Source of the DNA: CAYUMU01 sp964445985 | GTDB taxonomy: Bacteria; Planctomycetota; Planctomycetia; Pirellulales; S012-138 | NCBI GenBank assembly: GCA_964445985.1 | Contig: CAYUMU010000008.1 | Span: 71,916 to 135,915 of the forward strand | DNA: 64,000 bases | Direction: 5' to 3' | Shown: positions 57,653-64,000 of the stretch, one piece after another | How the letters are laid out: each line of letters starts with the position of its first letter | How positions within the stretch are numbered: the first letter of the stretch is position 1 | Position numbers and translations under genes: made by a program | The notes under the pieces: model-generated | What the model saw: the letters and a program-made list of their open reading frames with translations, nothing else | What the model was told of the DNA's origin: nothing | Databases searched by the model: none

Positions 57653-59164
57653 ATGACCGAGCCGCCCCAGATCGAAATCCAGCACATCACCAAGCGGTTC
57701 CCCGGCGTCACTGCCCTGGACGATGTTTCGTTCAACATCGCCGCTGGCGAGTTCCATGCCATCGTTGGCGAGAACGGGGCCGGCAAGAGCACGCTGATGA
57801 AGGTGCTCGCGGGCGTGATCACCCAGTACGATGGCACGCTGCGCCTCCACGGCGCCCCCGTCCGGTTTCAATCGACCCGCGACGCCGAAGCGGCGGGCGT
57901 CAGCATCATTCACCAAGAACTCAACCTGGTGGATAGCCTCTCCGCGGCGGCCAACATTTTCTTAGGCCGCGAACGCCGCCGGGGTTGGTTCCTCAACCAC
58001 CAGCAAATGGAGAGCGAAGCGGCCGCCATCTTTGCCGAACTGCAATGCCAGATTAGCCCGCGGGCCCTCGTTCGCGATCTACGCGTGGGCGATCGCCAAT
58101 TGGTGGAAATCGCCAAGGCCCTCTCGCTTCAGGCAAACATCGTCATCATGGACGAGCCCACCAGCGCGCTCACCGAGACGGAAGTCGCGCGGCTCGATCA
58201 GACCATCGGCCACCTGCGCGCCCGCGGCGTGACCATCCTCTACATTTCGCACAAAATGGACGAGGTCTTCCGCCAGGCCGATACCATCACCGTGCTCCGC
58301 GACGGCCGCTGGGTGCGCTCGCTCCCCCGCCAGCAAACCGGCCCTCGCGAAATTGCCCACCTGATGGTTGGCCGCGAAATCGAGGCCGCCAGCCAGCACG
58401 CCCCGCGCACGCCGGGCGACGTCATCCTCGACGTAAGTGACTTGAACTTGCCCCGCGCCGATGGCTCGGCGCGCCTCAGCCATATTTCATTCTCGCTCCG
58501 CCGGGGTGAAGTGCTCGGCATCGCCGGCCTGATGGGCGCCGGCCGCACTGAACTGCTCGAAGCCCTCTTCGGGGCCAGCCCGCTGCCACCCACCGGCCAG
58601 ATCGTGCTCAGTGGCCAGCCGGCAACCTTTCATCACCCGGCCGAAGCCTGCCAGGCCGGCGTGGCCCTCGTTACCGAGGACCGCAAACGCCTGGGCCTGT
58701 TTCCACAACTTTCCGTTCGCGAGAACATCACCGTGGGTTCGCTGCCATCCGCGGCCACGGCGCTTTGGGTGCATTCCGGCCGCGAACGGCAACTGGCCGT
58801 AAGTTCGATGCAAGAACTGGCCGTCAAAGCGGCCGGCCTCGAAGCGGCCATCACCAGCCTTAGCGGCGGCAACCAGCAAAAGTGCATCCTCGCCCGCTGG
58901 CTGCTCACCAGGCCGCAAATCCTGCTCCTCGACGACCCCACCCGTGGCGTCGACGTGGGCGCCAAGGCCGAGCTCTATCGCATCATCGACGAGTTCTGCC
59001 GCGCCGGCCTCGGCATCATCGTCACCTCGAGCGAACTGCCCGAACTGTTCGCCGTCTCCGACCGCATCCTCGTGCTTCGGGAAGGCCGCCTGGTGGGCGA
59101 ATTCGGCCGCGACCAGTTCCGCGAAGAAACCATCATGGAAGCCGCCACGGGGGCCGTGAATTGA
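57653..59164 (+). CDS. Sugar ABC transporter ATP-binding protein, two ATPase domains
   Basis: 503 aa from the ATG at 57653. It has the RbsA/MglA layout. Domain 1: KRFPGVTALDDVSFNI, Walker A GENGAGKST (about 39-47), a signature segment RVGDRQLVEIAKAL and Walker B IVIMDEPTSAL. Domain 2: RRGEVLGIAGLMGAGRTELLE as a degenerate Walker A, then LSGGNQQKCILARWLL and LLLDDPTRGVDVGAKAE. It would energise uptake of ribose, galactose or a similar sugar. No permease or binding-protein gene lies beside it here, so it must work with partners encoded elsewhere, or beyond this window. The ATG has no clear ribosome binding site. Confidence 0.94.
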   Translation: MTEPPQIEIQHITKRFPGVTALDDVSFNIAAGEFHAIVGENGAGKSTLMKVLAGVITQYDGTLRLHGAPVRFQSTRDAEAAGVSIIHQELNLVDSLSAAANIFLGRERRRGWFLNHQQMESEAAAIFAELQCQISPRALVRDLRVGDRQLVEIAKALSLQANIVIMDEPTSALTETEVARLDQTIGHLRARGVTILYISHKMDEVFRQADTITVLRDGRWVRSLPRQQTGPREIAHLMVGREIEAASQHAPRTPGDVILDVSDLNLPRADGSARLSHISFSLRRGEVLGIAGLMGAGRTELLEALFGASPLPPTGQIVLSGQPATFHHPAEACQAGVALVTEDRKRLGLFPQLSVRENITVGSLPSAATALWVHSGRERQLAVSSMQELAVKAAGLEAAITSLSGGNQQKCILARWLLTRPQILLLDDPTRGVDVGAKAELYRIIDEFCRAGLGIIVTSSELPELFAVSDRILVLREGRLVGEFGRDQFREETIMEAATGAVN

Positions 59165-59298
59165 TGAGCGTTTGGGGACTCCCCTCTGGAAGCTTGGGTG
59201 TTGAACCGGCCCACTTGCACATTCGCACAATATCGGGGGATAATCTTCACATTCGCAATCATATTCCCTCATCCACATGCCCGCAGGTTCACTAGCCC

Positions 59299-59982
59299 GT
59301 GTCGTCCGACCCATTCGATCTGGCCCTGCGGCAAACGCTCGAAGATTATCGCCTGTCGCGCGGCGAGAAGCGGGCGCTTGCGCAGTTGATTCAGGATCAA
59401 GGATTGGACGATAACCGCTTGGGATGGCTGCGAAGTCGGGCGTTTGAGATCGCGCGATCCGAACTCGCCGGCCCTCAATCCAAGGCCGTATTCGCCTGGC
59501 TCGAAGACGTCATCAAGTTGCTGCAACCCGCCGTGCTGGCCGAAACGCCGCCGCCCGAGGTTTTCTTCAGCCCCGACGACAACTGCGCCCATCGCATTGT
59601 GCAGCAGTTTCGCCGCGTGGTCCGCCAGGCCGATATCTGCGTGTTCACCATCACCGACGACGACGTCAGCGAAGCCATCCTCGATGCCCACCGCCGAGGA
59701 GTTCAACTGCGAATTCTCACCGATAACGATAAAGCTTTCGATCGCGGCTCCGATATCGATCGGTTTCAACTGGCAGGCATTCCGCTCCGCATCGATCGCA
59801 GTTCCTACCACATGCACCACAAATTCGCCATCTTCGACGACGCCGTGCTGCTCACCGGCAGTTACAACTGGACTCGGGGCGCCGCGCGGTTCAACGAAGA
59901 GAACTTTTTGATTACCCACGACGCCCGGCTTTGCCACGCCTACCGCCAGCGTTTCGAGCGTTTGTGGACTACCTTTGGGTAG
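59299..59982 (+). CDS. Phospholipase D-like protein with a single HKD motif
   Basis: 227 aa starting at GTG 59299; there is no earlier ATG. Residues of about 1-70 are helical (YRLSRGEKRALAQLIQDQGL; DNRLGWLRSRAFEIA). The PLD-like domain follows: PEVFFSPDDNCAHRIVQQFR, ILDAHRRGVQLRILTDND, and the catalytic motif HHKFAIFDDAVLLTGSYNW followed by NEENFLITHD (about 176-210). One HKD motif implies the active enzyme is a dimer, as in Nuc-type nucleases and mitochondrial PLD6. Substrate may be DNA, RNA or phospholipid. No signal peptide. It is 134 bp downstream of the ABC ATPase and 98 bp upstream of the SDR gene. Confidence 0.9.
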   Translation: MSSDPFDLALRQTLEDYRLSRGEKRALAQLIQDQGLDDNRLGWLRSRAFEIARSELAGPQSKAVFAWLEDVIKLLQPAVLAETPPPEVFFSPDDNCAHRIVQQFRRVVRQADICVFTITDDDVSEAILDAHRRGVQLRILTDNDKAFDRGSDIDRFQLAGIPLRIDRSSYHMHHKFAIFDDAVLLTGSYNWTRGAARFNEENFLITHDARLCHAYRQRFERLWTTFG

Positions 59983-60080
59983 CCGGCCACGCCACTCGCC
60001 GGCTCCACACCACTGCCCCCGCCGGAAACATTCCTGCCCCCCGCGGGCTCGACTCTCCCATCCTGGTTCTAACATTCAGC

Positions 60081-60869
60081 ATGGCCAAGCGCAGCATTGA
60101 AGGAATCCGGGCGATCGTGACCGGCGCATCCAGCGGCATCGGCCGGCAACTATCGTTGCAACTGGTACAACAGGGCGGACAGGTGGTCGCCCTCGCCCGT
60201 CGCCAAGAACGCCTTGAGGCTCTGGCCGCCGAGTGCGAAAACCTGCCCGGCCGGTTTCGCTACGTGGTGGGCGATGTCACCGACCCCGACACCCGCACCC
60301 AAGCCCTCGACCTGGCCCGCACCGACCTGGGGGGCCTCGACCTGTTGATCAATAACGCCGGCATCGGCGCCATGGGCCGGTTTGAAACGGCCGACCCCGA
60401 GCGGGCTCGCCGCATTTTCGAGGTCAACTTCTTCGCCCCCCTGGCCTTCATCCGCGAAGCCCTGCCCGACCTGCAAGCCAGCCAGCGGCCCATGGTCGTG
60501 AATGTGGCCTCCACGCTGGCTCACGTTGGCCTGCCCAAGCTTTCGGAATACAGCGCCTCCAAGTTCGCCCTGCGCGGTTTCAGCGACGCTTTTCGGGCCG
60601 AGCAAGCCCACCAGGGCGGCGTCGACGTGCTGGTGGTCAGCCCCGCCACCACGGCCACCGAAATCTTCGATGTGATGATCGAAACCCAAGGCAACACGCC
60701 CTGGCGTGCCTCGCGCCCCACCTCGGCCGAAGCCGTCGCCCGCCGCACCATCAAAGCCATCCGCAAGAACAAGAAGGAAATCTTTGCCAGCTTTCCGGCC
60801 TGGTTCATTACCTGGAGTAATCGGAATTGCCCGTGGCTCTTTCGCTGGATTTTGGCTCGCTGGCAGTAG
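60081..60869 (+). CDS. Short-chain dehydrogenase/reductase
   Basis: 262 aa from the ATG at 60081. A classical SDR: cofactor loop VTGASSGIGRQLSLQL (about residues 13-28), with RRQE after strand 2 favouring NADP; LLINNAGIGAMGRFE; catalytic Ser in VNVASTLAHVG; YSASKFALRGFSDAF with the Tyr and Lys; and a later LVVSPATTATEIFD. The C-terminus is basic and aromatic (FPAWFITWSNRNCPWLFRWI) and could touch the membrane. The substrate cannot be read. It follows the PLD-like gene by 98 bp and precedes the YjfB-like gene. Confidence 0.93.
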   Translation: MAKRSIEGIRAIVTGASSGIGRQLSLQLVQQGGQVVALARRQERLEALAAECENLPGRFRYVVGDVTDPDTRTQALDLARTDLGGLDLLINNAGIGAMGRFETADPERARRIFEVNFFAPLAFIREALPDLQASQRPMVVNVASTLAHVGLPKLSEYSASKFALRGFSDAFRAEQAHQGGVDVLVVSPATTATEIFDVMIETQGNTPWRASRPTSAEAVARRTIKAIRKNKKEIFASFPAWFITWSNRNCPWLFRWILARWQ

Positions 60870-60927
60870 GAAGACACCAGGTCGGCGCCTCAACCGGCCG
60901 ATGAACTAAAGAATAACTGCTGCCAAA

Positions 60928-60950
60928 GTCGCCTTTCGCTCCGCGAAAGG
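60928..60950. repeat. TCGCCTTTCGC hairpin repeat, copy 2
   Basis: CCTTTCGC (60932-60939) and GCGAAAGG (60943-60950) form a perfect 8-bp stem with loop TCC. The left part, GTCGCCTTTCGCTCCGCGAAA, is identical to 47975-47995. It lies between the SDR stop and the YjfB-like gene. Confidence 0.75.
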
Positions 60951-60987
60951 ACTCACACTCTCGCGTTCTTCATTCCCTACGATCGTT

Positions 60988-61182
60988 ATGACCGATCCCG
61001 CCATCGCTTCCGTGTTGCTTGCCCAGCAAGCTTCGGTATCGAATCAAATCTCGATCGCCGTGGCCAGCAAACAACTTGACGCCATCAGCCAGCAGGGCGA
61101 AGCGGTCGTAGCGCTCATCGACGCCGCGGCCAACCTCTCCCGCGAGGCCGGCAAAGGCGAAGGCTTCGACGCTGTCGTTTAA
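60988..61182 (+). CDS. YjfB-like putative motility protein
   Basis: 64 aa from the ATG at 60988. It has the pattern of the small YjfB family: a first helix rich in Ala, Ser and Gln (IASVLLAQQASVSNQISIAVAS), then a KQLDAISQQGEAVVALIDAA stretch with regularly spaced small residues. In Bacillus the gene belongs to the motility regulon, and the family is called YjfB-motility for this reason. A soluble helical pair is likely. No other flagellar gene lies nearby. It is flanked by two copies of the TCGCCTTTCGC hairpin family. Confidence 0.65.
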   Translation: MTDPAIASVLLAQQASVSNQISIAVASKQLDAISQQGEAVVALIDAAANLSREAGKGEGFDAVV

Positions 61183-61215
61183 GATTGCACGACCAAGAAA
61201 GTCGGCGTTCGTTTG

Positions 61216-61252
61216 GCGAAAGCGCATACCTTTCGCGCGGCAAAAGGCGACC
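61216..61252. repeat. Hairpin region, diverged copy 3 of the TCGCCTTTCGC family
   Basis: GCGAAAG (61216-61222) pairs with CTTTCGC (61230-61236) around a seven-base loop. Bases 61229-61252 also match the reverse complement of the repeat with a few changes (CCTTTCGCG ... AAAAGGCGAC). It sits between convergent YjfB-like and moaC genes and could mark both transcript ends. Confidence 0.5.
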
Positions 61253-61310
61253 AGTTAAAGTCGCCGCTTTAAGCGATCGATCGCGATCCGCCTGCCAGCT
61301 AACGCCGCGG

Positions 61311-61808
61311 CTACCCGCCCGCGGTCGCCTCATCCGGCGTGCGCCGAAAATGCCCGCTCTTGCCGCCGGTCTTTTCTTCCAGCTGGATCTCGGCAATCCG
61401 CATCGCCTTGTCCACGGCCTTGCACATGTCGTAAATGGTGAGCGCGGCCACCGACACGGCCGTCAGCGCTTCCATTTCCACGCCCGTTTTGGCGGTAATG
61501 GCCGTGGTGGCTTCAATTCGCACGCTTCCTTCCGTGGGGAACGTGAAATCGATTTGCACGCTTTCCAGCGGCAGCGGATGGCATAGCGGAATCAGCTCGC
61601 CCGTCTTCTTGGCGGCCATGATGCCCGCCAACCGAGCCACCTCCAGCACGTGCCCCTTGGCTAGCGAGCGATCTAGCACCAGCTTGAGCGTGGCCGGCTG
61701 CATCACCACCAGCCCACTCGCCCGCGCTACCCGCCGCGTGGCCGACTTGCCCCCCACATCGACCATCCGACTGGCGCCCTGATCATCAAAATGGGTCAGT
61801 TCAGACAT
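61311..61808 (-). CDS. moaC: Cyclic pyranopterin monophosphate synthase (MoaC)
   Basis: 165 aa. Molybdenum cofactor biosynthesis: converts the cyclic GTP product of MoaA into cyclic pyranopterin monophosphate. The family's segments are all present: MVDVGGKSATRRVARASG near residue 15, KGHVLEVARLAGIMAAKKTGELIPLCHPLPL (in two parts, with the LCHPLPL active-site motif near residue 76) and KTGVEMEALTAVSVAALTIYDMCKAVDK (the EMEALTAV and DMCK motifs). Length is normal. The ATG at 61808 has no clear ribosome binding site. No other molybdenum cofactor gene lies here. It converges with the YjfB-like gene. Confidence 0.96.
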   Translation of the reverse strand: MSELTHFDDQGASRMVDVGGKSATRRVARASGLVVMQPATLKLVLDRSLAKGHVLEVARLAGIMAAKKTGELIPLCHPLPLESVQIDFTFPTEGSVRIEATTAITAKTGVEMEALTAVSVAALTIYDMCKAVDKAMRIAEIQLEEKTGGKSGHFRRTPDEATAGG

Positions 61809-61977
61809 AGATCACACCGATATGGGTGGCTGGGGTCAAGTTGTGGCTAACCAAGCTCAGTAGGCTTCACAAGCGCCGTCCACAACTTGCCCCCCCCAGA
61901 AGAACCTGGCCAAGCAAAATTAAACTCGCCACCAACGCTTTCAACCCGAAGCGTCAGCGAGGAAGTCCCAGCATGTC

Positions 61978-63846
61978 TCACTTCCCCGCCGGCTCCACCC
62001 GCAGCACGCCATACACCAAAAACTCCGGCAGCTCGCACGTCAACCGGCCTGCCTTGTTCTCGAACTTTACGGCAACCGGCTCAGGGCTCTCTGGCGAAAT
62101 AAAGCTCACCTTGCCCGGCTCAAAACCCTGGGGCAATCGCAAATCAACGCCGAACTTCGGCACGGCAATCGGCTGCTCGTCCTTGATGCCGCCCCCCGCG
62201 CTCCGCTTCTTCTCCGGCTCAATCCGATTGTAATTCACCACGTGCAAATCCAGCTCATCGCTGTTCTTAGGCCGGTTGACCGAAACGCGCACCGTGGCCG
62301 GCCCTGCGAACTTGCTCAGGCTTTTCGGCAAATTGTCCACGTCCACGGCGCTTTCCGCCGGGTTGATCACCAGGTCGTACCCCTGCAACCGCTCGGCCGC
62401 GTCGATGTCGTCGGGAATCACGTCAAACAGCACATGCCGGTTCAGCAGTTCCACCCCCAATTCCTTGAATCGGGCCAGCGGTTCCAGATTGCCCTGATGC
62501 ACATGGCTCCGCGGATAGAGCAGCGCCGCTTCGGCATGCGGCCGGTTGCCGTCGTACAGCGCGTTGTACCGTTTCATGAACTGGTAATAGCGGGCAATCT
62601 CAGCAGCGGCCAACGGATCTTTGAACCGCGTGTAAAAGCCCATCGGCGCCCCGCCGTTGGCAGCCAACTCGGCAATCGCCATCCGCGTCCGCGTGCTTTC
62701 GTACTTGCCAAACGTGAAAGGCTTGTCGTCAAACGCCCCGCGCACATACCTGGCTTGCAGCGTGATCTCCCCCAGCAAACCCTCCGGAATATCCGAGAAG
62801 TGAGCCGCCGCCCCCGAGCTATACCACAAGTAGTCTTCGCCGCGTCCCCACATCTCGGCCGGCAGCAGGCATCGCTCATCGCCACTGATTTGGCTAAAGA
62901 AGCTCAAGTGGTTCCACTGCGCCACCCGCAGGTCCGGCTTCAACGACCGGCCGTACTTGATGAATACATCGTCGAACGCCTGCTTGTTGGCGATCTGCGA
63001 CCAGGCCAGCATCTCGCGCCGCAGCGGCGTCGATTCCTCTGGCTTGTGCCAACACACAATCTCGTCGAACTGATGCTTCGCCAGATCGGCAATCGCAAAC
63101 TTCTCCTTGAGTTGCTCCGCCGTATGCCGCTCTTTCAAATAGCCTTTGAAGCCGGCCACGCAATGCTCGCAGTGGCAATCGTGGCGATAGAAGTAATTGG
63201 CAATCAGCCCATCCACGCCCTGATCCACCGCAAATTTCACCCAGGCTTTCATCACCTGCCGCCAGAGGGGGTTGCTCAGGCAGCCCCAGTATTCCTTCAT
63301 CTTGCCGATGCTGTAGGTATCGTTGGTTAGCAGCGAACCATCGCGATTGCGTTCCAGCAACGTCAGCGGATCGGCCGTCGGCTTGGGTCCCAGCACCTTC
63401 TCATCCCACAGGTCGCGGTAAAACTTGAAGAACCCCCGCGGCCCCTCCGGCCCATCGGGGTCGCCCACCAAAAACTTGGTGTTGAAGTGCCCAATCACTT
63501 TCACGTCTCGCTTGTGCAACTCGCGGTTCATGTTGGCGAACCACTCCCCGCATTCCTCAATGCCCTGCACGGGAAAGTGGGCCGGGTAGCCCTTGTAGAA
63601 TGGCGTATGCGCCAGGCTCCAAAAGTGGCCGCCGTAGAACCCAATCTGAGCCACCTCCGGCTGCGCGGCGTCGATAAACGGCAAATAGCCTGGATCGCCA
63701 TAATCGGACCAGTGAGCCACCATGCGGCTGAACTCAAACCGCGGCGGCCCATCTTCCGCGGAGGTCGTCGAACACGGCGCACTCAACATCAAAGCGGCGC
63801 ACAACCCCATCACGGTCGGCGTCGCACAAACTCTGAGACGAAGCAT
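61978..63846 (-). CDS. Exported glycoside hydrolase-like protein
   Basis: 622 aa from the ATG at 63846 (63855 is also possible), giving a signal peptide (VMGLCAALMLSAPCSTTSAED). The body looks like a TIM-barrel hydrolase related to the GH42/GH29-type families: FSRMVAHWSDYGDPGY, VKVIGHFNTKFLVGDPDG, then GVDGLIANYFYRHDCHCEHC. That C-x-C-x-x-C cluster recurs in beta-galactosidase-like enzymes. It continues AEMWGRGEDYLWYSSG and NGGAPMGFYTRF, with a beta-rich C-terminal part. The exact catalytic pair is not clear. The first in-frame ATG (63882) lies within the 82-nt element, which ends 15 bp before the chosen start. Confidence 0.82.
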   Translation of the reverse strand: MLRLRVCATPTVMGLCAALMLSAPCSTTSAEDGPPRFEFSRMVAHWSDYGDPGYLPFIDAAQPEVAQIGFYGGHFWSLAHTPFYKGYPAHFPVQGIEECGEWFANMNRELHKRDVKVIGHFNTKFLVGDPDGPEGPRGFFKFYRDLWDEKVLGPKPTADPLTLLERNRDGSLLTNDTYSIGKMKEYWGCLSNPLWRQVMKAWVKFAVDQGVDGLIANYFYRHDCHCEHCVAGFKGYLKERHTAEQLKEKFAIADLAKHQFDEIVCWHKPEESTPLRREMLAWSQIANKQAFDDVFIKYGRSLKPDLRVAQWNHLSFFSQISGDERCLLPAEMWGRGEDYLWYSSGAAAHFSDIPEGLLGEITLQARYVRGAFDDKPFTFGKYESTRTRMAIAELAANGGAPMGFYTRFKDPLAAAEIARYYQFMKRYNALYDGNRPHAEAALLYPRSHVHQGNLEPLARFKELGVELLNRHVLFDVIPDDIDAAERLQGYDLVINPAESAVDVDNLPKSLSKFAGPATVRVSVNRPKNSDELDLHVVNYNRIEPEKKRSAGGGIKDEQPIAVPKFGVDLRLPQGFEPGKVSFISPESPEPVAVKFENKAGRLTCELPEFLVYGVLRVEPAGK

Positions 63847-63861
63847 GGCAGGCATTTCCAA

Positions 63862-63943
63862 TAGTTTCTTGCTCGTTAACATCTCTGCAAGCCGCGGAGA
63901 ACTTTAATGCCCCAGCGGTCGTTTGCGGTTTACCCACGTTAAG
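63862..63943 (-). repeat. 82-nt dispersed element, copy 2
   Basis: Reverse complement matches 56688-56769 at 73 of 82 positions without gaps. It lies directly upstream of the GH-like gene, so it would be in that gene's promoter or 5' leader. The CTTGC / GCAAG pair is kept. Flanking sequence is unrelated to copy 1. Confidence 0.85.
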
Positions 63944-64000
63944 ATCTGCACTTTAGGGGATCGTCTGACACCGTAGCCAATTGATCTTGGCACGAAAAAG
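63944..64000. other. Window end, nothing assigned
   Basis: 57 bases after the 82-nt element with no recognisable feature. Confidence 0.3.

Noticed and set aside
1..64000. tRNA, rRNA, insertion sequence, integrase or restriction-modification genes
   Set aside because: I looked for the GGTTCGAATCC-type T-arm, transposase and integrase motifs and found none. A tRNA or covariance scan would be decisive.

Overview
The window looks like a chromosomal segment of a planctomycete, most likely from the Pirellulales. The evidence is gene content: three DUF1501 proteins with twin-arginine leaders, two DUF1549/DUF1553 proteins, a membrane-bound-dehydrogenase-type protein with a C-terminal cytochrome c motif, a cytochrome c/WD40 protein, a PknB-type kinase with a huge external domain, and many secreted proteins of unknown function. 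The DNA is GC-rich, so long meaningless open frames lie opposite most genes. I see no phage, insertion sequence, CRISPR array, rRNA or tRNA.

Layout. 1-4.9 kb: minus-strand trio (DUF1549/1553, DUF1501, TPR protein cut by the window edge). 5.6-10.9 kb: a near-consensus promoter, then a Ser/Thr kinase with a predicted beta-helix ectodomain and an unknown 632-aa protein. 10.9-16.2 kb: minus-strand run of a lipoprotein, a YkgJ-type cysteine-cluster protein, glycosylasparaginase and a sugar phosphate isomerase-like TIM barrel. 16.2-23.5 kb: a large secreted protein, a small Cys/Pro-rich protein, an FHA-GAF-sigma54 regulator, a LysM-L,D-transpeptidase and a tiny zinc-ribbon membrane protein. 23.8-30.2 kb: agmatine deiminase, small hypotheticals, a flavin reductase and the 980-aa dehydrogenase/cytochrome. 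30.4-39.8 kb: BNR sialidase-like protein, Gfo/Idh/MocA oxidoreductase, esterase, BASS-type transporter, rpiA, malQ and a LolA-like protein. 40.4-44.7 kb: VWA membrane protein with a clear terminator, acetamidase/formamidase and a NagB-like protein. 45-55.2 kb: two converging groups of planctomycete secretome genes. 55.4-63.9 kb: NifS-like protein without the catalytic cysteine, a conserved unknown, a sugar ABC ATPase, PLD-like, SDR, YjfB-like, MoaC and a GH-like secreted protein.

Much of the content concerns the periplasm and sugar or amide turnover: glycosylasparaginase, sialidase-like, GH-like, MalQ, NagB-like, acetamidase, Gfo/Idh/MocA and sugar transport ATPase. The DUF1501/DUF1549-1553/cytochrome modules are probably exported redox or hydrolase systems of unknown substrate.

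The most unusual features are non-coding or concern catalytic residues. They are an 82-nt element present twice (about 89% identical, inverted, 7 kb apart); a family of palindromic 28-nt repeats in five copies, one supplying the C-terminus of a protein; a TCGCCTTTCGC hairpin in three copies at gene ends; a cysteine desulfurase homologue with Ala at the catalytic Cys; and a NagB-like protein with Val at the catalytic Asp. No single locus is clearly a new defence or mobile system.
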